Assembly (NCBI RefSeq): GCF_900091625.1
Contig: NZ_FMIC01000002.1
Location: 4,340,001 to 4,404,000 of the forward strand
Direction of reading: 5' to 3'
DNA: 64,000 nt
Source of the DNA: Micromonospora peucetia
GTDB lineage: Bacteria > Actinomycetota > Actinomycetes > Mycobacteriales > Micromonosporaceae
The position numbers were made by a program, and so were the translations under genes. Shown one piece after another: positions 51,724 through 60,850 of the stretch (its first letter is position 1; each line of letters opens with the position of its first letter). The notes beneath the pieces were generated by a model that worked only from the letters and a program-made list of their open reading frames with translations, was not told where the DNA came from and did no database searches.

Positions 51724-52767
51724 TCAGACAGGGTCGAGCAGGAAGATCTGACCGGAGGCGTTGGCATCGCAGGCGAGCTGGCGGACCGGTGCCCAGTCGT
51801 TGGTGGCGCTGTTGGCGACGCCGAGGCACATGTCACTGTGGACCGGCCGGATGCGGTACCCCAAGGCCGGGACGGTAACCGGTTCGAAGCGGAAGTCTTG
51901 CCCGCCGCCGGTGTCGCAGAAGCTGTCCGCGACGACCCCGTTGACGTCCCTGGTGGCCTGGTCGACGCCCATGCAGCCCGCTCCGAACCGCGGATGGTCG
52001 GTGCGGATACGGAATACCCGGTCGCCCTCGGTCGTGAGCGTCATGGAGGGCATCGCGGCGGCACAGGCAGTCTGGAATAGGTGACCGAGATCGGAGTCGG
52101 GACGTTCGGACACGCACAGACCGGTGTGCGCCAGCCGCAGCCGGTACGGTCCGGGGGCGGGCTCGGCAGGCTGCCATACCGAAGCATCGCCGTTTGCCGA
52201 AGTGCGCGGGTTCGGGACCTGATGCGAGTCGGGTGGACTGCCAACAGGCAGCAGTACCACCGCCGTTACGGTGGCGACCGCGGCACCGGCAACGAAGCCC
52301 AGGGCCGCAGGCGTGAGCCAACCACGTCGCGGTCGCCCACTCGCGACCCGGGTGCCAACCTGCGTCGGTTCCACCGGCGCATCGGCAGCCTCCGGATCGG
52401 TGGCGGAGCAAGCCGGCCTGGTTTCCTCGGCCAAGCCGTCAGACTCGGCGTACGCCATGGACGCGTCGCTGTCCCCCGCCTCGCTCACAGCGAGTCGACG
52501 TCGAGCGTCGAGCCATCGCGCCACCTCGTCCGGCCCGAGCCCGCAGGCCCGGATCAGCGCCGCGACCGCCTGCTCCCGCGGCAGGGTGGCGCGTCCCAGC
52601 ATGGCGGCCAGTGTGCTGGCGGGCAGGACCTCGCCCGCGGTGTCGGCCCGGTCGGCGATCTCCCGGTAGGTCAAGCCCGACAGCGTCCGAAGCCGGCGTA
52701 GCTGAGCCACATACTCGCCCGGCGTTCGAGCTGTCTCAGGCTGCAGCTCGGTCGGCTGATTCGGCAT
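51724..52767 (-). CDS. HTH protein with membrane helix and exported ricin-type lectin domain
   Basis: 347 residues from the ATG at 52,767 (GGGGAG 4 bases upstream). The N-terminal XRE-like helix-turn-helix (YVAQLRRLRTLSGLTYREIA, LPASTLAAMLGRATLPREQ) is followed by an acidic linker, one membrane helix (about residues 155-180, AALGFVAGAAVATVTAVVLLP) and an exported beta-trefoil. The trefoil has ricin-like repeats: LAHTGLCVSERPD, FGAGCMGVDQ and HSDMCLGVANSATND. The layout places a DNA-binding-type domain inside and a sugar-binding fold outside, as in membrane-bound one-component sensors. The ligand is unknown. Confidence 0.85.
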   Translation of the reverse strand: MPNQPTELQPETARTPGEYVAQLRRLRTLSGLTYREIADRADTAGEVLPASTLAAMLGRATLPREQAVAALIRACGLGPDEVARWLDARRRLAVSEAGDSDASMAYAESDGLAEETRPACSATDPEAADAPVEPTQVGTRVASGRPRRGWLTPAALGFVAGAAVATVTAVVLLPVGSPPDSHQVPNPRTSANGDASVWQPAEPAPGPYRLRLAHTGLCVSERPDSDLGHLFQTACAAAMPSMTLTTEGDRVFRIRTDHPRFGAGCMGVDQATRDVNGVVADSFCDTGGGQDFRFEPVTVPALGYRIRPVHSDMCLGVANSATNDWAPVRQLACDANASGQIFLLDPV

Positions 52768-53310
52768 CACACTCCCCTTTCGGCGCGCCGTTGTCGGCTC
52801 CGCCTGAAAACTGACCCCGTGGTTCCGGCTGAATCTAGGGCAGGCGACCCCGCCCGACCCTCAGCGGAGCCCTTGATCGGCATCGGCGGCACACCGCATC
52901 TCGTGTGGCGGCGAGGTGATCACGGAAGGGGTCACCCTGCCTGCCTCTACACCTCGTCGCGCAGCGGCGTCGCCTTGTTTCGCTCAGTGACCTGGTCGAG
53001 TTTCTGTTGTGCCGCCGCGTCCCCGCGCGTCTACCACCCTGGATGTTCTGACGAGGAAGGACCAATCCTTGACAAAGGTGATCAACTGGAAACGGCGGCG
53101 GCTCGGTGCGGTCGTCGAGGTCGGCGGGCCCGGCGGCCACGCCGGGCCCGCTCGTGTGCGGTAACCGAGTGCCCCTCGACGAGGGCCGCCCAGGCTGCTC
53201 CGTGGCTGTTCGAGTCCCTTCGGGCGCACCTTCTTGAGTAGGGGAGATAGCCGGCTGGCTATCTCCCCTGAGCCTATTTGCTGGCTGTCGGCCGGACCCA
53301 GGTGCTCCGG
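52768..53310. other. Region without a supported gene
   Basis: About 540 bp. A GC-rich hairpin (gcgggcccggc and complement) lies at about 53,120-53,150. A weak tRNA-3'-end-like string (ttcgagtcccttcgggcgcacc) lies at about 53,211-53,232, but its stem does not pair properly. A hairpin of gggagatagccggc type lies at about 53,242-53,270 and could terminate the gene to its right. Confidence 0.4.
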
Positions 53311-54185
53311 CTACCTCTCCGGGCGCTGTCCGAGCTTCGACACGACGGCCCGTTGCAGCACCGCGATCGTGCCCAGGACCGTCCCGGCCGGCCCGTCGGC
53401 GGTGTCCGCCATGAGATAACTGCGCTCACCGAGGTATTCATACGTCCGTTCATCGAAGATCCACTCCTCGCGCCGGTTCAGTTCGGTGTGCGCGACGGCT
53501 ATCCCTCGCCGGTCGGCCGCGTCGGTGACTCCCCACGGACCACCTCGACCCCCGGAGTCTTCGCTGCGGCCCGGTAGAGCGCGGCGCTCGTCTGCGGCGG
53601 CACCAGAGACTCGCGCAGGATGTCGCCGATCGCGGTGAACGCCGCGCCCTCGCGGCTGTTGCCCCGGCCTCGCTCGTCCCGCTCCCGGTAAAGCTTCGCC
53701 AGCAGCTCGTCCGGATCGCTGGGCAGATCGACGACCTCCGCGTTCGGCGTCACGTCCGTGAGCATCGCCCGCTCCGGGATCACACCGATGATCGGCAACT
53801 CGACGAACGGCTGCCGGAGCAGGCCGTCACCTCGCTCGTACCGCGGGATCCAGATCTCCCGCTCGCGTACCGGTTGCAGCCGGGCCGGGCCGTCACCCAG
53901 CTCGGCGAACGCACCCCGGCTCTTGATGTAGACGTACTCGCCCTCGCCGGACGATGGTCCCGGCTTGTCGGCGGCCGCTGCGGCCATCTGGTTCAGGAAC
54001 AGCGTCGCGCCACTGTGTTCCCCCTGCTCGACTGTCACGATCAGCGGCGCGCTGTCCGGCGCCCACGGCAGGGCGATCACCCCGGCCACGACCGCGGCGG
54101 CCAGCACGCCCACCGTAGGCGCGAGCACCAGCATCCGCCGTGGCCGCAGGACCGGCGGCCGGTGGGGCATCATTCGCTCGTGCAT
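53311..54185 (-). pseudogene. CU044_5270-family membrane protein, frameshifted
   Basis: The first frame from 54,185 encodes one membrane helix (LVLAPTVGVLAAAVVAGVIAL) and an exported domain with EGEYVYIKSRGAFAE, ERGDGLLRQPFVELP and AALYRAAAKTPGVEVV. A one-base shift near 53,535 moves the rest to another frame, which continues VTDAADRRGIAVAHTEL, WIFDERTYEYLGERSYLMAD and ends VVSKLGQRPER. Together they form the whole CU044_5270-type protein, usually encoded next to an ECF sigma factor; none is visible here. The shift may be real or a base-call error. Confidence 0.85.
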
Positions 54186-55538
54186 GGCGGCCGGTCCGCC
54201 GGCGTTCAGCGTGGCGTTCCGGCCGCAACTGCAGCGGGCACGCTCGAGGTCGTGATGAGCCGTTGGCGCGACATCGAGCGCTGCCTCATCGAGCTGCCGC
54301 CCTTTACCTACGCGGCTATCCGGACCAGGATGAGGCAGATCTCGCTGGCCTGACGCTGTCGCGAGCTGATCGTGTGGTGCTCCGGTGGTGCTCGGATGTT
54401 CGGCACCTCATCAGTACGGGCGCGACTGTTCCAGCATCGCAGCAGCTCCGCCGGCCACCGACTGCGGCGGGCTGTCGAGTGCAACGCCTGGACCAGCGGA
54501 AACGAAAAGCCCTCCGTGTGGACGGAGAGCCGCTGAACCGGTACGTTATTGGACTCTAAGCTTGGGATAGAGATGTTTTGCCCGGTTTCGACTACGGATC
54601 AGATGCTTCTGCGGGGCCCGTGGTTGCGGTGGGAGTGCGTGTAATGACTCTGGAATCCTGAGAGCGCTGTTCGCAAGTTGGCCGAGGACGCCGGCATGAT
54701 CCGTAGATGGGTCCTCCGCACGGCCGACACCTGGCGCTTGCGGCTCCAGCCCACCCGCCCGCGCGGCGACATTAACAGCATGAGCGACCTCGTCGCTGAC
54801 CGGCAGGCCTGAGCGCGGCGTGGGCGGGCCGAGCGGTGGCGGAAGGGGTTCGGTCATGCCTCGCCGCTTGGTCAGGTCAGTCTCGTGCCGCCCGGTTCGC
54901 CGCGTCCGTGGCCTGGGCCTGCGGTGCGCCGCCGGCCGGTGGTGTGGTGAGGCGGCTGATGCCGGGCGGAAACCGGCCAGTTTCTGGCGGAGTAGACCGT
55001 GCCGCTAACCGTCTCAGGTATGGCTCTTCAACGGCGCGGACCTGCAGTTGGGCTGAGGCCAGGGCCACGCGGTCGGCTTCACCGACCTGCACCCCGCCGA
55101 GGTCTGGTCGGTGGGGCCACTTCTCCAGATCCTGCGCTGCGCGATGTGTGGGCGACCCGTCCGACCACTGGTGGGCTTCTTGCGGCGGCCAACTGGATCC
55201 GGGCGCGACCTCCATGGTCAGCGGGTCTTCTTTGTCATGTCCTTTGTGGTGGGCCGGCCGTCTGCCGAACGGAACCGGCCGACGCCGACCCGAAGGCGAA
55301 TCCCGCACCCGGTTAAACACCCGGCGCAGGCCGTCCGGCACCACCGGCACCACCTCGTCTCGACACAGCACCCGAGCCCACGAATCGATGCCGGCGTCGA
55401 CGAGGCGATGTACCACCTCGCCCTCGGGCAGCGGCTTTGCCCCGCAGCCGGGGGTAGCGCGCCCACGGCGTGGATCTGTCAGGGACTCGACAGTCACGCC
55501 GGCCCCGGACGCACCCCGCGGGCGGCACCATCGATCGG
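54186..55538. other. Long region without a supported gene
   Basis: About 1.35 kb. Several overlapping frames exist on both strands, but none combines an RBS, consistent codon bias and a recognisable family. A plus-strand frame near 54,660-54,810 (VRKLAEDAGMIRRWVLRTAD) and a minus-strand frame near 55,290-55,440 (GEVVHRLVDAGIDSWARVL) look like scraps of genes. Probably decayed DNA. Confidence 0.45.
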
Positions 55539-56066
55539 ATGCGCACTCGACACAGCATCATTGTCATCGCCATAGCCGCCCTCACCCTGGCCGGCTGCGG
55601 CGGCGATACCACTAGCAGCCCCACCGCCCCGGCAGCTCCGGCGTCCACCCCGAGCAGCCCTGCACCAGCGCCCGCCGCCCCCTTGGACGCGAAGACGGTC
55701 CTCGCGAAGCTCACCGCGGCGAAGGTCGGCGTCACCGCCGGGGCAGTGCAGGACGAAGACACCGACCCGAACAACCTTCTTGGTCGCCCGAACGGCTACC
55801 TGTCGCGGGCATCAGCCGATCTGCCTGGCGGCGACCTGGAATCGGAGAAGTACGGCATCGACCGGGGGCTGGTGATCGAGGTGTTCCCGGCAGCGGCTGA
55901 CGTGGACCGGCGGTCGCAGTACATCCAGGAGTCGTTGAAGTCGCTGCCGATCCTCGGCACCGAGTACCACTACCGCGCCGACGGGGGCCGGGTGTTGGTG
56001 CGGGTGTCGGGGAAGGTGAAGCCGTCGCAGGCGAAGAAGATCGAGGCGGCCGTGGCTGGCCTCTGA
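55539..56066 (+). CDS. Lipoprotein of unknown function
   Basis: 175 residues. The lipoprotein signal has lipobox LAGC (Cys at about residue 20), followed by a Thr/Ser/Pro-rich spacer (SSPTAPAAPASTPSSPAPAPAAP). The folded domain of about 125 residues includes VLAKLTAAKVGVTAGAVQDE, LLGRPNGYLSRASADL, VIEVFPAAADVDRRSQYIQE and YHYRADGGRVLVRVSGKV. This domain recurs in actinobacterial lipoproteins. No enzymatic motif. A terminator shared with the convergent downstream gene follows. Confidence 0.87.
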   Translation: MRTRHSIIVIAIAALTLAGCGGDTTSSPTAPAAPASTPSSPAPAPAAPLDAKTVLAKLTAAKVGVTAGAVQDEDTDPNNLLGRPNGYLSRASADLPGGDLESEKYGIDRGLVIEVFPAAADVDRRSQYIQESLKSLPILGTEYHYRADGGRVLVRVSGKVKPSQAKKIEAAVAGL

Positions 56067-56074
56067 TCTGAGAT

Positions 56075-56109
56075 CGGGACGCCCCGACTCGGTAGGGCGG
56101 GGCGTCCCG
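56075..56109. terminator. Bidirectional terminator
   Basis: An 11-bp stem cgggacgcccc / ggggcgtcccg with a 13-nt loop lies between the lipoprotein gene and the convergent small gene. Confidence 0.82.
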
Positions 56110-56120
56110 CGGCGTGTGGG

Positions 56121-56477
56121 TCAGTCGACGTGGTTGACGACCATCCGTGCCCGGAAGCTGTCCGCCTCGTCGCCGGCCACGTGCTGCACGTCCTCCACGT
56201 GACCGATCAGCACGTCGACCATGTCGCGGAGTCCAGCGACGGCGCCGTACCCGCCCAACTCGACTGGGTGCGGGCCATCGGCCTGCTTCGGGGCCTGCCA
56301 GATGTTGCCGATGTGTTCGTATAACATCCGCAGCGCCTGGAGGTGCCCCGCGCGCTGCTCCGGGCTCATCAGCGCGAGGAACCGAGTGTCGTGATCCTCG
56401 AACCGTTCGCCGATGTGCGTGGCCGCGTCTTGTAGCTCGTCGTCGGTCATCGGGTTCTCGTCGTAGTCGACACTCAT
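56121..56477 (-). CDS. Hypothetical small acidic protein
   Basis: 118 residues, acidic, cytoplasmic and predicted helical: LQDAATHIGERFEDHDTRFLAL, RAGHLQALRMLYEHIGNIW and LRDMVDVLIGHVEDVQHVAG. No family recognised. Codon bias is good. The start is the first ATG, with a purine-rich stretch upstream. Confidence 0.65.
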   Translation of the reverse strand: MSVDYDENPMTDDELQDAATHIGERFEDHDTRFLALMSPEQRAGHLQALRMLYEHIGNIWQAPKQADGPHPVELGGYGAVAGLRDMVDVLIGHVEDVQHVAGDEADSFRARMVVNHVD

Positions 56478-56572
56478 CCGCCTGCCCTTTCCGGTCGTCG
56501 TGTATGGAGAGTGCGACCGACATCCGGACGTTTGGGGAGCGCGATCGATCTCTGACCGGCGAGAATTGGCCT

Positions 56573-57037
56573 GTGTCGAATTCTCGCGCGGCCTCGGCTC
56601 ACCGGCTCGTCGTCGTCTGGCCGATGCTCCTGACCGCAGGGACGCTCGTGGGCTGCTGGTGGTGGCTACGCGGATACACGATCTTTCGTGATCCGGCCTG
56701 CAACTGGCGGCGATGGGCGGGCATCGTCGCGCGGGTGGCGGTACTCGCAGCCGCTTTCTGGGTGGCCAACCTGCCGGGCTCTGTGCGTTGGCTGGGTTTC
56801 GCCGTGATCATGCTTTGCGCGGCGCTGGGCTGGCTGGCGTTCCTGCGTCTCAGGGAGGAAGCTCGGCAGGAAGCCCTGCCACGTCAGGCCAGAGTCAGTA
56901 CGTCATCGCCCCAGGCGAGCCCCGAGCTGGCGGAGCAGATGCGCCGTCTCGTTCTTCAACGCCGCATGAGTCGGCTCAGGTCATCGCTCTTCACTTCGAC
57001 ACCTTCCTGTTCGGCAGCCCGATCACTAGTGCGGTGA
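56573..57037 (+). CDS. Small membrane protein
   Basis: About 154 residues from a GTG. Three hydrophobic segments (VVVWPMLLTAGTLVGCWWWL, GIVARVAVLAAAFWVANL, WLGFAVIMLCAALGWLAF) are followed by a charged cytoplasmic tail. The domain order suggests a simple multi-pass protein without known function. Spaced 34 bp before the next gene, so they may be co-transcribed. Confidence 0.6.
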   Translation: MSNSRAASAHRLVVVWPMLLTAGTLVGCWWWLRGYTIFRDPACNWRRWAGIVARVAVLAAAFWVANLPGSVRWLGFAVIMLCAALGWLAFLRLREEARQEALPRQARVSTSSPQASPELAEQMRRLVLQRRMSRLRSSLFTSTPSCSAARSLVR

Positions 57038-57071
57038 CGATATACGCACGCCGGCTCTATCGCCCTTTGGG

Positions 57072-57551
57072 ATGCTCATGCAAGACTGGCTCGCGATCAT
57101 CGATGGCCTGCTCGCGCTATCTTTTCCCGGTAAGAACACGCGGGAGGGGCGCCAGGCCAGCGGACCCGGCTTCCACATGTATGTCCTGCAGGCCAGCCGG
57201 GATTTCTGGGATGACCGCAGCGAGGAGATCATCGAGGCAGCCCAGGCGGAAATCGGTACCGCTTTCAAAGCATTAGCGACCGCGCTAACGGCCCGCTGGG
57301 GCGAGCCTCAGACAATCAATCTCGAGTCTTATCTCTGGAGTGAGGACCAAGCGTCGGAGCCGATAAACCAGCTTTGTCAGCTCAGTGGTGAGATGTACGT
57401 CTGGCGACCGCCGGGTGCAAGTCGGTGGGTTGCACTCGCCGTCGGTCAGGGCGATCCGGAGTTGCCGATTGAGTTGCTCTCGGCGGTCGGTGAGCCGATC
57501 CATGGAGCTGATCAGCCACCTCCACACTTTGAGCAGGTCAAGCGGCCCTGA
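57072..57551 (+). CDS. Hypothetical soluble protein
   Basis: 159 residues with a mixed alpha/beta pattern: WLAIIDGLLALSFPGKNTRE, SEEIIEAAQAEIGTAFKALA, LTARWGEPQTINLESYL, then MYVWRPPGASRWVALAVGQGD. The profile (a helical start, then strands and an acidic edge) is reminiscent of small immunity-type proteins, but I cannot assign a family. Lower GC than the core genes, suggesting transfer. Confidence 0.6.
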   Translation: MLMQDWLAIIDGLLALSFPGKNTREGRQASGPGFHMYVLQASRDFWDDRSEEIIEAAQAEIGTAFKALATALTARWGEPQTINLESYLWSEDQASEPINQLCQLSGEMYVWRPPGASRWVALAVGQGDPELPIELLSAVGEPIHGADQPPPHFEQVKRP

Positions 57552-57661
57552 CGCGGGAGAACGATCACCAAAAGTATTGTCGCCTACCTGACACGACCCG
57601 TGTTCGTGGTGGCGTCGTCGGCGACCATGCGCCCTTGAATGGTGCTCTACACCACGGCCCG

Positions 57662-57849
57662 ATGCCCAATAGCGTCCTCGTCCCCGTCGGCCTGTACTGG
57701 ATCATCGGCGCGACGATGGTGGTGAGCGCAGCCCTCAACGCCGCCGCCGACGGCTCGGACCGGTTGGCTGCGATTGTGTTCCTCGGAACCGTCGGTGCCG
57801 CATGTCTGGTGGCCGCTCTCGGTCTGAACGCCGTTGGGGCCCGGCCGTC
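57662..57849 (+). pseudogene. Small membrane protein truncated by IS256 remnant
   Basis: From ATG at 57,662 the frame encodes two helices (VLVPVGLYWIIGATMVVSAAL and IVFLGTVGAACLVAALGLN). It then runs into IS256 sequence at about 57,850 and ends on a chance stop at 57,922. The original C-terminus is lost. Confidence 0.55.
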
Positions 57850-58013
57850 GCCCAGGTGGTGGAACAGGCCCGGGCGGCGGGTCTGCAGCTCACCGGCGAG
57901 GGCGGGCTGCTTCAGTAGCTGACCAAGCGGGTTCTCGAGGCCGCTCTGGACGGTGAGATCACCGACCATCTGGGCTATGACAAGGGCGACCCAGCAGGGA
58001 ACAACGGTCAGAA
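57850..58013 (+). pseudogene. IS256 transposase N-terminal remnant
   Basis: Reads VAQVVEQARAAGLQLTGEGG, then a stop codon, then LTKRVLEAALDGEITDHLGYD and KGDPAGNNGQ. It closely resembles the start of the 42,851 transposase. The remainder was removed or displaced where the IS3 element lies. Confidence 0.8.
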
Positions 58014-58045
58014 GGGTCTGCTGCACCGATAGGTGACAGTTTCGG

Positions 58046-58914
58046 TCACGCAGCCTGACTGGCTGGTGGGGTCATGATGGTCTCGTACTCGATAGGGGGC
58101 AACCGGGACAGGGATCGTTGGCGTCGGCGGCGGTGGTAGGTCCGTTCGACCCAGGTCACGATCGCGGTCCTCAGCTGCTGCCGGGTCGTCCAGGTTCGGC
58201 GGTCAAGGACGTTGTTCTGCAGCAGGCCGAAGAAGGATTCCATGGCGGCGTTGTCGCCGGCGGCGCCGACTCTGCCCATCGACCCGGTCATGTGGTGCTG
58301 GTTGAGGGCACGGACGAATTTCCGGCTTCGAAATTGGCTTGCGACCCGCGGTCGGTGTGCAGCACGCAGCCGGCTACGTCACCACGACGGGCTACGGCGT
58401 TGTGCAGGGCGTTGACGGCCAGCCTCGATTTCATGCGTGAGTCAATGGAGTAGCCGACGATCCGGTTGGACCACACGTCCTTGATCGCGCACAGGTAGAG
58501 CTTGCCCTCGCCGGTGCGGTGTTCGGTGATGTCGGCCAGCCACAACCGGTTCGGGCCGTGGGCGGTGAAGTCGCGGCGCACCAGATCGTCATGCACCGGT
58601 GGACCGACCTTGCCGCCCTTGCCCCGACGCTTCTTCTTGCTGAACGCGCTGAACCAGCCCATACCGGAGTAGATCTTCCAGGCGGTGCGCTCGACCATCG
58701 GCTGGCCGGCAGCGCGGGCCTCATCGGCCAGGAACCGATATCCGAACTCCGGGTCATCGCGGTGGGCGTCGAACAACGCGTCCGCCCGATACGCCTCAGC
58801 CAACTCGGCGTCGGTGACACGGCGGGCAAGCCACCGGTAGTAAGGCTGACGAGCGATCTTCAATACCCGGCACGTCACCGCCACGGGGATCCCGTCGGCG
58901 GCCAGCTCACTCAC
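58046..58914 (-). pseudogene. IS3 transposase OrfB, frameshifted
   Basis: The frame from 58,914 encodes VTCRVLKIARQPYYRWLARR, the rve integrase core with DDE Asp in WLADITEH, and the second Asp in VLHTDRGSQ. A frameshift near 58,330 then moves coding to another frame, which continues MTGSMGRVGAAGDNAAMESFFGLL (the catalytic Glu) to a stop at 58,046. All three catalytic residues exist, but not in one frame. Its start overlaps the orfA stop (ATGA). Confidence 0.88.
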
Positions 58915-59219
58915 GAGCGGGTAGAGCCTTTTCCCGGCAGATGCGCCTGCGACAAGTACGCCGCAGCCCGACGCAGGACCTCGTTCTCCTGCTCCAACAA
59001 CCGGATGCGCCTACGCGCCTCGCGCAGCTCCGCCGACTCGGTGCTGGCCGTCCCGGGGGTGGCGCCGGCGTCGATGTCGGCTTGGCGCAGCCACTTGAAC
59101 AACGTCATCGGGTGCACCCCGAAGTCCTTGGCGATCTGCTCGACCGTCACTCCCGCCTCACGGTCGCGAGCGACACGCACGACGTCATCACGGAACTCTC
59201 GGGGGTAAGGCTTGAGCAC
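58911..59219 (-). CDS. IS3 transposase OrfA (HTH)
   Basis: 102 residues with YPREFRDDVVRVARDREAGV, the helix-turn-helix TVEQIAKDFGVHPMTLFKWL and a leucine-zipper tail EARRRIRLLEQENEVLRRAA. Typical IS3 OrfA, which binds the element's ends. Overlaps orfB by 4 bp. Confidence 0.92.
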   Translation of the reverse strand: MLKPYPREFRDDVVRVARDREAGVTVEQIAKDFGVHPMTLFKWLRQADIDAGATPGTASTESAELREARRRIRLLEQENEVLRRAAAYLSQAHLPGKGSTRS

Positions 59220-59298
59220 AGCGACATCCTTCCAGCCCGCCCACAGGGCAAGCCATCTCAGATGTCACCTATCGGTGCAGCAGACCCACCAACGCGCC

Positions 59299-59806
59299 CC
59301 TGAGCACCCAGGGCATCGACGCCGGCAAGAAGATCGTCGGACGCAAACGCGGCATCCTCACCGACATCCTCGGCCTGCTCCTCGCGGTCGTCGTCACCAC
59401 CGCCAGCACCAGCGACAACACCATCGGCATCGACCTGCTCGACCAGGCTAAAACCACTCATCCACGCCTGGCCAAGACCTGGGTCGACGCCGGCTTCAAG
59501 AACAAGGTCATCGAACACGGCGCCACCCTCGGCATCGACGTCGAGGTCGTCACCAAAGACGCCGCCGCCGGCGCGGCCCTGGTCGGCGCGCCGGCCGGCG
59601 CGGCCCCACAAGTCAGGGGATTCTCGGTGGTCAAACGACGGTGGGTCGTCGAACGCACCCTCGGCTGGCTCATGCACCACCGACGCCTGGCCCGCGACTA
59701 CGAAGCCCTACCCGACAACTCCGCCACCATGGTCCGTATCGCCATGATCGACAACCTCACCAAACGCGTCACCGACGAAACCACCCCAACCCGGCGAGAC
59801 ACCTGA
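59299..59806 (+). pseudogene. IS5-family transposase, C-terminal two-thirds
   Basis: Reads STQGIDAGKKIVGRKRGILT, DILGLLLAVVVTTASTSDN, KTWVDAGFKNKVIEHGA, RRWVVERTLGWLMHHRRLARDYE and ends TTPTRRDT. This is a DDE_Tnp_1-type core (the last Glu in VVERTLGW), missing its first part at the IS3 boundary. Related to the scrap at 35,451-35,573. Confidence 0.88.
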
Positions 59807-60017
59807 AGGCATCATCACTCGCAAAATACGTGAATCAGGCGCCCTCCAGCGGCGCCTGACGCCGTATCCCAGTATATGGGAGCCGGTGAGGCCCGTTTGG
59901 CGACCTTCGGCCAGGTGGCGGGTGTTGGCTGCGAGATGCGCAGAGTGAAAGGGGTTGTGCGAACAGTAACAACTCAGTCAAGATCGTTCGACGTCTATAT
60001 AGGCCGATGGAGGTTTT

Positions 60018-60800
60018 GTGAACAGGTTGACAGCAGCGTTCAGGGCCACGGGGGAAGGCAGAGGCGCCAGGGTTGGTCGCATAGCACGGGTCGCCGCCAT
60101 GCTCGCCGCACTGTTGGTCACCATTCCGCTAGCCGCCGGTCCTGCGGCGGCAGCGCCGACCCCGATCGTCGGGGGTGAGAACCAGAGCGACGCCGACGGC
60201 CTCGCCGCAGTACTAGTCAACGGCCAGTTCCAGTGCTCCGGGTCGATCGTCGACAACTACTGGGTGCTCACTGCCCGGCACTGCCTCTACAACGGCTCCA
60301 CCCGGATCCCCGACGGCGACATCAGCGTCCGCGTGAAGAGCATCTGGTGGTACACGGGCGGGGGCGTGGTTAACGTCAGCACCTCCCGGGTGCGCACCAG
60401 CCACGACATCGCGATGCTCAAGCTCGACCGGTCGGCGAACGCCGAGCCGGTGCGGCTGCCCACCGCGACGACCACGGTGGGGGCCACCACCTACGCCTTC
60501 GGTTGGGGCCGGACCTGCTCGAACTGCGGGGTTGCCGAGGTGGTCCGCCGGGCGACCCAGAACGTGCTCGCCATCAACGGCAACACCGACTATTACGGCG
60601 GCCGGGCTGTCCGCACCGACGGCTTGAACGGCGACATGTGCTACGGCGACTCAGGTGGGCCGCTGTTCAAGCTCGTGGACGGCCTGCGGTACCAAGTGGG
60701 TGTTCTGTCGACGATCAACACCGGCTGCACCGGCGGCGCCTTCTGGGCGACCGTGCCGGACAGCCGGGACTGGATCCTGAACGTCATGGCGACCGTGTAA
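60018..60800 (+). CDS. Secreted trypsin-like serine protease (S1)
   Basis: 260 residues from a GTG with GGAGG 5 bases upstream. The signal peptide (VAAMLAALLVTIPLAAGPAAAA) is followed by a mature domain beginning near IVGGEN. The catalytic triad is His88 (LTARHC), Asp130 (SHDIAML) and Ser212 (CYGDSGGP). Six cysteines fit conserved disulphides. IVGG lies about four residues after the predicted signal cleavage site, so there is almost no propeptide. Acts outside the cell on proteins. Its own terminator follows. Not part of an operon. Confidence 0.93.
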   Translation: MNRLTAAFRATGEGRGARVGRIARVAAMLAALLVTIPLAAGPAAAAPTPIVGGENQSDADGLAAVLVNGQFQCSGSIVDNYWVLTARHCLYNGSTRIPDGDISVRVKSIWWYTGGGVVNVSTSRVRTSHDIAMLKLDRSANAEPVRLPTATTTVGATTYAFGWGRTCSNCGVAEVVRRATQNVLAINGNTDYYGGRAVRTDGLNGDMCYGDSGGPLFKLVDGLRYQVGVLSTINTGCTGGAFWATVPDSRDWILNVMATV

Positions 60801-60815
60801 CCGAGCGCGTGGAGT

Positions 60816-60846
60816 GGCGGACCGGCCGGATTCCGGCCGGTCCGCC
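60816..60846 (+). terminator. Terminator after the S1 protease
   Basis: A perfect 14-bp stem (ggcggaccggccgg and complement) with a 3-nt loop, 15 bp after the stop. Confidence 0.85.
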
Positions 60847-60850
60847 GCCG

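Larger units (their letters stand above)
58014..59287 (-). mobile_element. IS3-family insertion sequence with perfect 25-bp inverted ends
   Basis: 58,014-58,038 (beginning gggtctgctgcaccgat) is an exact inverted copy of 59,263-59,287. The 1,274-bp unit carries orfA and orfB on the minus strand. Perfect ends suggest recent arrival, although orfB is frameshifted. No clear direct target repeat was seen. Confidence 0.88.

Noticed and set aside
53205..53235. String like a tRNA-Arg 3' end (ttcgagtcccttcgggcgcacc)
   Set aside because: The T-stem is mismatched and no other tRNA part is present; treated as coincidence or a very old scar.
54877..55497. A 206-codon minus-strand frame in the gene-poor 54-55 kb region
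   Set aside because: Uneven codon bias, no RBS and no family; only a short central part looks protein-like.
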